From Limanda limanda (Eukaryota > Chordata > Actinopteri > Pleuronectiformes > Pleuronectidae): a stretch of DNA of 64,000 nt. The stretch is from the NCBI RefSeq assembly GCF_963576545.1, contig NC_083651.1, positions 12,259,886 to 12,323,885 of the forward strand, written 5' to 3'. Shown here piece by piece: positions 52,201 to 64,000 of the stretch (its first letter is position 1; each line of letters opens with the position of its first letter). A program made the position numbers and the translations under genes. The notes below the pieces were generated by a model, which saw only the letters and a program-made list of their open reading frames with translations, was not told the origin of the DNA and did no database searches.

Positions 52201-52674
52201 AGTAAGTGTATGACAGTGATCCGGGCTCTTGACACTGATTTGACATTCATTCAGTTAAGACTTGTGTGCGGCACCTAAGGCTTAAAAGGACCATCTCTGA
52301 GTACAGCCTTTACTGCATCAAGATGGTAATTAAGCATTCAATTTAAAGACAGTTTTCTCAGATGTCATCTGTGTGGTCCTACATGAATGCCACTTCTTTT
52401 GCATATTTTGAATAAGAAAAGCTTTGTTTGTTGTTTTCCACATTAAAGATGTTTACATTTGACTTTTTGTTTCTGTGGTCTTCAATTTGGGTTCAAAAAG
52501 AATTGGCCTCAAAGGTAAATTTAAAGAATCATTGTAAACAATGTTTAAGCTTGTGCTCTCCCCTTTGTTGTTGCAGTGGACGACAGCGCCATCTTAGACT
52601 GCCAGTTTAGTGACTTCTATCACACACCGCCACAAGGATTTGAGAAGATCCTCTTTGAACAACAAATCTTCTGA
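46185..52674 (+). CDS. spryd7: SPRYD7, SPRY domain-containing protein 7 (complete, 5 coding exons)
   Basis: The coding exons are 46185-46290, 47977-48093, 49409-49575, 50419-50521 and 52577-52674. They join in phase to 591 nt, giving 196 residues plus stop, the same length I know for human SPRYD7 (CLLD6). All four introns have GT donors and AG acceptors. The N-terminus is cysteine-rich (CCLGCCGDGG) and is followed by the strongly conserved KEMP.VQLD segment. The rest is essentially one SPRY/B30.2-type domain (about residues 45-190) with recognisable stretches ICGTGGCLA, HQNKSYFEFKIQSTG, LPANSLPQEGD and FEKILFEQQIF at the C-terminus. SPRY domains bind protein partners; no enzymatic activity is expected and the role of this protein is poorly known. 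The start is the first ATG of the conserved N-terminus (MAAMFTCC). A second in-frame ATG lies three codons later. The gene lies between TRIM13 (divergent) and KPNA3 (same strand), as at human 13q14. Confidence 0.95.
47977..48093 (+). CDS. spryd7: SPRYD7 coding exon 2
   Basis: It encodes GTDVVIVKSGRRICGTGG through FKIQST at the start of the SPRY fold. The acceptor is a T-rich tract ending TTCCAG and the donor is GTAGGT. It enters and leaves in phase 1. Confidence 0.93.
48330..48600. mobile_element. Possible DNA transposon fragment in SPRYD7 intron 2
   Basis: CAGTGGCTAGAAAATG and GTGGAAAAAGTATGTGGACC resemble termini and body of a dispersed fish repeat. It is fragmentary and borders are uncertain. 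Confidence 0.3.
49409..49575 (+). CDS. spryd7: SPRYD7 coding exon 3
   Basis: It encodes VWGLGVATQKVNLNQVPLG through NSLPQEGDII. The acceptor is TTGTGTAG and the donor GTAAGT. It ends on a codon boundary (phase 0). Confidence 0.93.
50419..50521 (+). CDS. spryd7: SPRYD7 coding exon 4
   Basis: It encodes GITYDHVELNLYLNGKNMHC through TVYPIVY. The acceptor is TGCCCCAG and the donor GTAAGT. Confidence 0.93.
51369..51752. mobile_element. hAT-type MITE with 8-bp target-site duplication
   Basis: Both ends carry inverted TAGGGCTGCTC-type termini (51369 rightward; reverse complement ending at 51752), followed by matching AATC/ATTACGATTATT-like subterminal repeats. The 8-bp direct repeat TTAGACAT flanks the element at 51361-51368 and 51753-51760, the hallmark size for hAT insertions. 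It is 384 bp, has no coding capacity, and lies inside SPRYD7 intron 4. Confidence 0.9.
51925..52100. mobile_element. Second hAT-like repeat fragment in SPRYD7 intron 4
   Basis: The text CGATGCGATTCGATT, ACGATTCGATTCAC and CATCTCGATGCATTAC is typical of fish hAT-related repeats. Only one side is recognisable and no second terminus was found, so the borders are approximate. Confidence 0.45.
52577..52674 (+). CDS. spryd7: SPRYD7 coding exon 5 with stop
   Basis: It encodes VDDSAILDCQFSDFYHTPP through the C-terminal EQQIF and TGA at 52672-52674. The acceptor is TTGTTGCAG. Confidence 0.94.
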
Positions 52675-53695
52675 AGGAGCACTTCAGCCTCGACCCCACT
52701 TTACCTCCTGTGTATCTCATAGCAAACTCCCCAGCACTACAGTTTGACCTTAATTGAATGTTATCGCTTTATGTGGCTTTTTCTTTGTTTCCCCTGATTA
52801 CACCTGTCTCTACTGCTGCTCCGGATTTATGTTTGAGTAACTTTGAAGAAGTACAGGATCTATGATAATTGGTCAGCTGTGATTGGCTTTTTGAGTCTAA
52901 GCTGATGTGAAAATTCATCAATCAAATCATTAGCCTGTGTCAACCCTGATCACACTGTGTATGAACTGAACCACGTTCAGCTGCTGCTTACATCCTCTGT
53001 GTGTCTTTAGATGCCAGAATCAGAAGCCATGTTTGATTGACGTTGCTTTATATTCATGTTTTCCCCTAAATACCAAACTGACATCGCAGCATGCGCTCTG
53101 TATTTATATTTATTTATTTGAATCACAGATCAAAGTGATATGTTTCATTAATTTGACAGATGATGTAAATATTTTGACCATCAAGAGTTTGTGAAGTTGA
53201 GTGACAGCTGCCAGTACTGACTCATCAAATTTGTCACATTTACATGTTTGCTGCCTTCTTTCTGTAAAAATACAATTCAAAGTGGAGACCTTGCAGCATT
53301 ATATCAATTTGAGTTGCCCCAAAAAAGCATGGGTTTAAAAAACTAACTGCATTTTTGAAACAGCGCACATTCCAGTGTCTTTAGGTTGACTTTTCTCTTA
53401 GGTATGCTGAGGTGACAATACTGATCAAATCTATGAACAGCCTCGTCCAGAAATGTTTTTAATGGAGTATTTGTTCTAAATATCAGAATATTCCCAGAGT
53501 CAGGTGCTGGCTGTCTCTAAGTAGAGATGTGGTTTAAAAATGTCAATCTATCGTGTTGTATTGGCATCGCAAATTCTTTGCTGAGGTGTGACGGTTGTAT
53601 ATTTCAAATGCTTGTCTTTGTCTTCACTTTTGATGCTATATTGTACAAGCAAATCTAAATATTGTTGATTCAATAAAATTGTGTCTGGAAGCAAC
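52675..53695 (+). other. spryd7: SPRYD7 3' untranslated region
   Basis: About 1 kb of AT-rich sequence without reading frames runs from the stop codon to a canonical AATAAA at 53672-53677, which is followed by a GT-rich stretch. The exact cleavage site is inferred. Two 7-mer matches to the miR-15/16 seed (TGCTGCT) are seen at 52814-52820 and 52982-52988. Confidence 0.75.
53672..53677 (+). terminator. AATAAA polyadenylation signal of SPRYD7
   Basis: A canonical hexamer followed within 20 bases by GTGTCTGG lies about 1 kb after the SPRYD7 stop and about 670 bases before the KPNA3 start. It is the best 3' end for the upstream gene. Confidence 0.75.
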
Positions 53696-53792
53696 ATTTA
53701 GCGAATCCTGGTGGTGTCTTTAGTTATAGTTAAATTGCCGATAATTATCACAACATCAATAATCCTCTTGGTACAAATTTTACCTAGAAGAC

Positions 53793-53975
53793 CTGCCAAC
53801 CCACCTAACCCAACCAGCCACTCAATCTACCAGCCTGGCAACCTACCCACCAGCCAGTCTGTCAATCAACCACCCTTGCAACCCACTCACCAACCAGCCA
53901 GCCAACCAATCCACCTTAACTAACCAGCCAGGCAATCAACCAGCATGGCAACCTACATACCAGCCAAGCCTAAAT
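53793..53975. repeat. Degenerate CCAACCAGCCA-type minisatellite
   Basis: Loose repeats of CCAACC, CCAGCC and GGCAACCTACC over about 180 bp start 100 bases after the SPRYD7 polyadenylation signal. They translate to P/Q/S-rich text by composition only and are not a gene. Confidence 0.75.
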
Positions 53976-54059
53976 GTTTTCAACAGGGCAAAACAACATC
54001 CATTTACTCAGGAGTAGGAATCTAAACTTCAAAGTCCCGAATAATGTGACGCGATGATT

Positions 54060-54341
54060 ACCGATATGAGCATCGTCCAGCGTCATCGTCACATGCAACT
54101 TCCACGTTTGAGGGTTTTCAGCCGGTGGAGGGAGGTAATATCGTGAGTGAATTTATTATTACTGCGTCGGGGAAGCTGTGGAAACCAGGGCAGCCTGTGT
54201 AGGAGGTTTGCATTGGCTCCTCCCCCTGCGATCTGTGCCTCCTCCTCCTCCAGCAGCAGCAGCACAGGAGCTGCCGAACCTCGTCTTTTAACTGAGGAGA
54301 TCCCGACAGCCAGAGCACTAGCTAAACCTCTTCGTACAGCC
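54060..54341 (+). promoter_or_regulatory. kpna3: KPNA3 CpG-island promoter and 5' UTR
   Basis: CpG-rich DNA begins about 54.03 kb and continues through exon 1 into intron 1 (to about 54.8 kb). It includes a CTC/CAG-rich stretch at 54237-54262 in the probable 5' UTR. There is no TATA box at a convincing position, as expected for a housekeeping gene. The start site is not resolved. Confidence 0.55.
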
Positions 54342-63999
<9,658 letters not shown>

Positions 64000-64000
64000 T

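Noticed and set aside
53711..53923. Pro/Gln/Ser-rich frame after SPRYD7
   Set aside because: It is a degenerate CCAACCAGCCA minisatellite downstream of the SPRYD7 polyadenylation signal.

Overview
This window is vertebrate nuclear DNA, almost certainly from a ray-finned fish and probably a percomorph. Three things point there: GT-AG spliced genes separated by long AT-rich non-coding DNA, very dense long (CA/TG)n and (CT)n microsatellites, and dispersed repeats of kinds common in percomorph genomes. No prokaryotic gene structure is present. The assignment is by recognition; no database search was run.

The interpretable part is the right-hand 35 kb. It is a fish version of the human 13q14 block that contains KPNA3, SPRYD7, TRIM13 and the DLEU2-hosted miR-15a/16-1 cluster, in inverted orientation relative to the human chromosome. 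From left to right it holds: a CpG-rich, TATA-less promoter at about 29.64-30.45 kb, proposed to start a DLEU2-like host RNA on the + strand; a gene-free interval; the miR-15a and miR-16 hairpins at 39.56-39.89 kb (+); TRIM13 at 43.05-44.25 kb (-, one coding exon); SPRYD7 at 46.19-52.67 kb (+, five complete coding exons); and the first seven coding exons of KPNA3 from 54.34 kb (+), which runs off the right edge.

The left half (1-29 kb) has no protein-coding gene I can support. It holds microsatellites, SINE- and MITE-like repeats, a CpG-rich region at about 18.4-20.4 kb with a CRE/CCAAT promoter and an unassigned 5' exon with a strong donor, and a roughly 550-bp unit repeated three to four times at 26.9-29.6 kb just before the proposed host-RNA promoter.

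Functionally, miR-15/16 are growth-restraining microRNAs, TRIM13 is an ER-anchored RING ubiquitin ligase, SPRYD7 is a small SPRY-domain protein of unknown role, and KPNA3 is a nuclear import receptor. Two links can be read from sequence. The proposed host-RNA promoter has cell-cycle promoter grammar (two CCAAT boxes, a CHR-like element and an E2F-like site). The SPRYD7 3' UTR carries two miR-15/16 seed matches, and the TRIM13 CTG-coded poly-leucine stretch carries more. The least explained structure is a 19-bp near-perfect hairpin 84 bases upstream of mature miR-15a.
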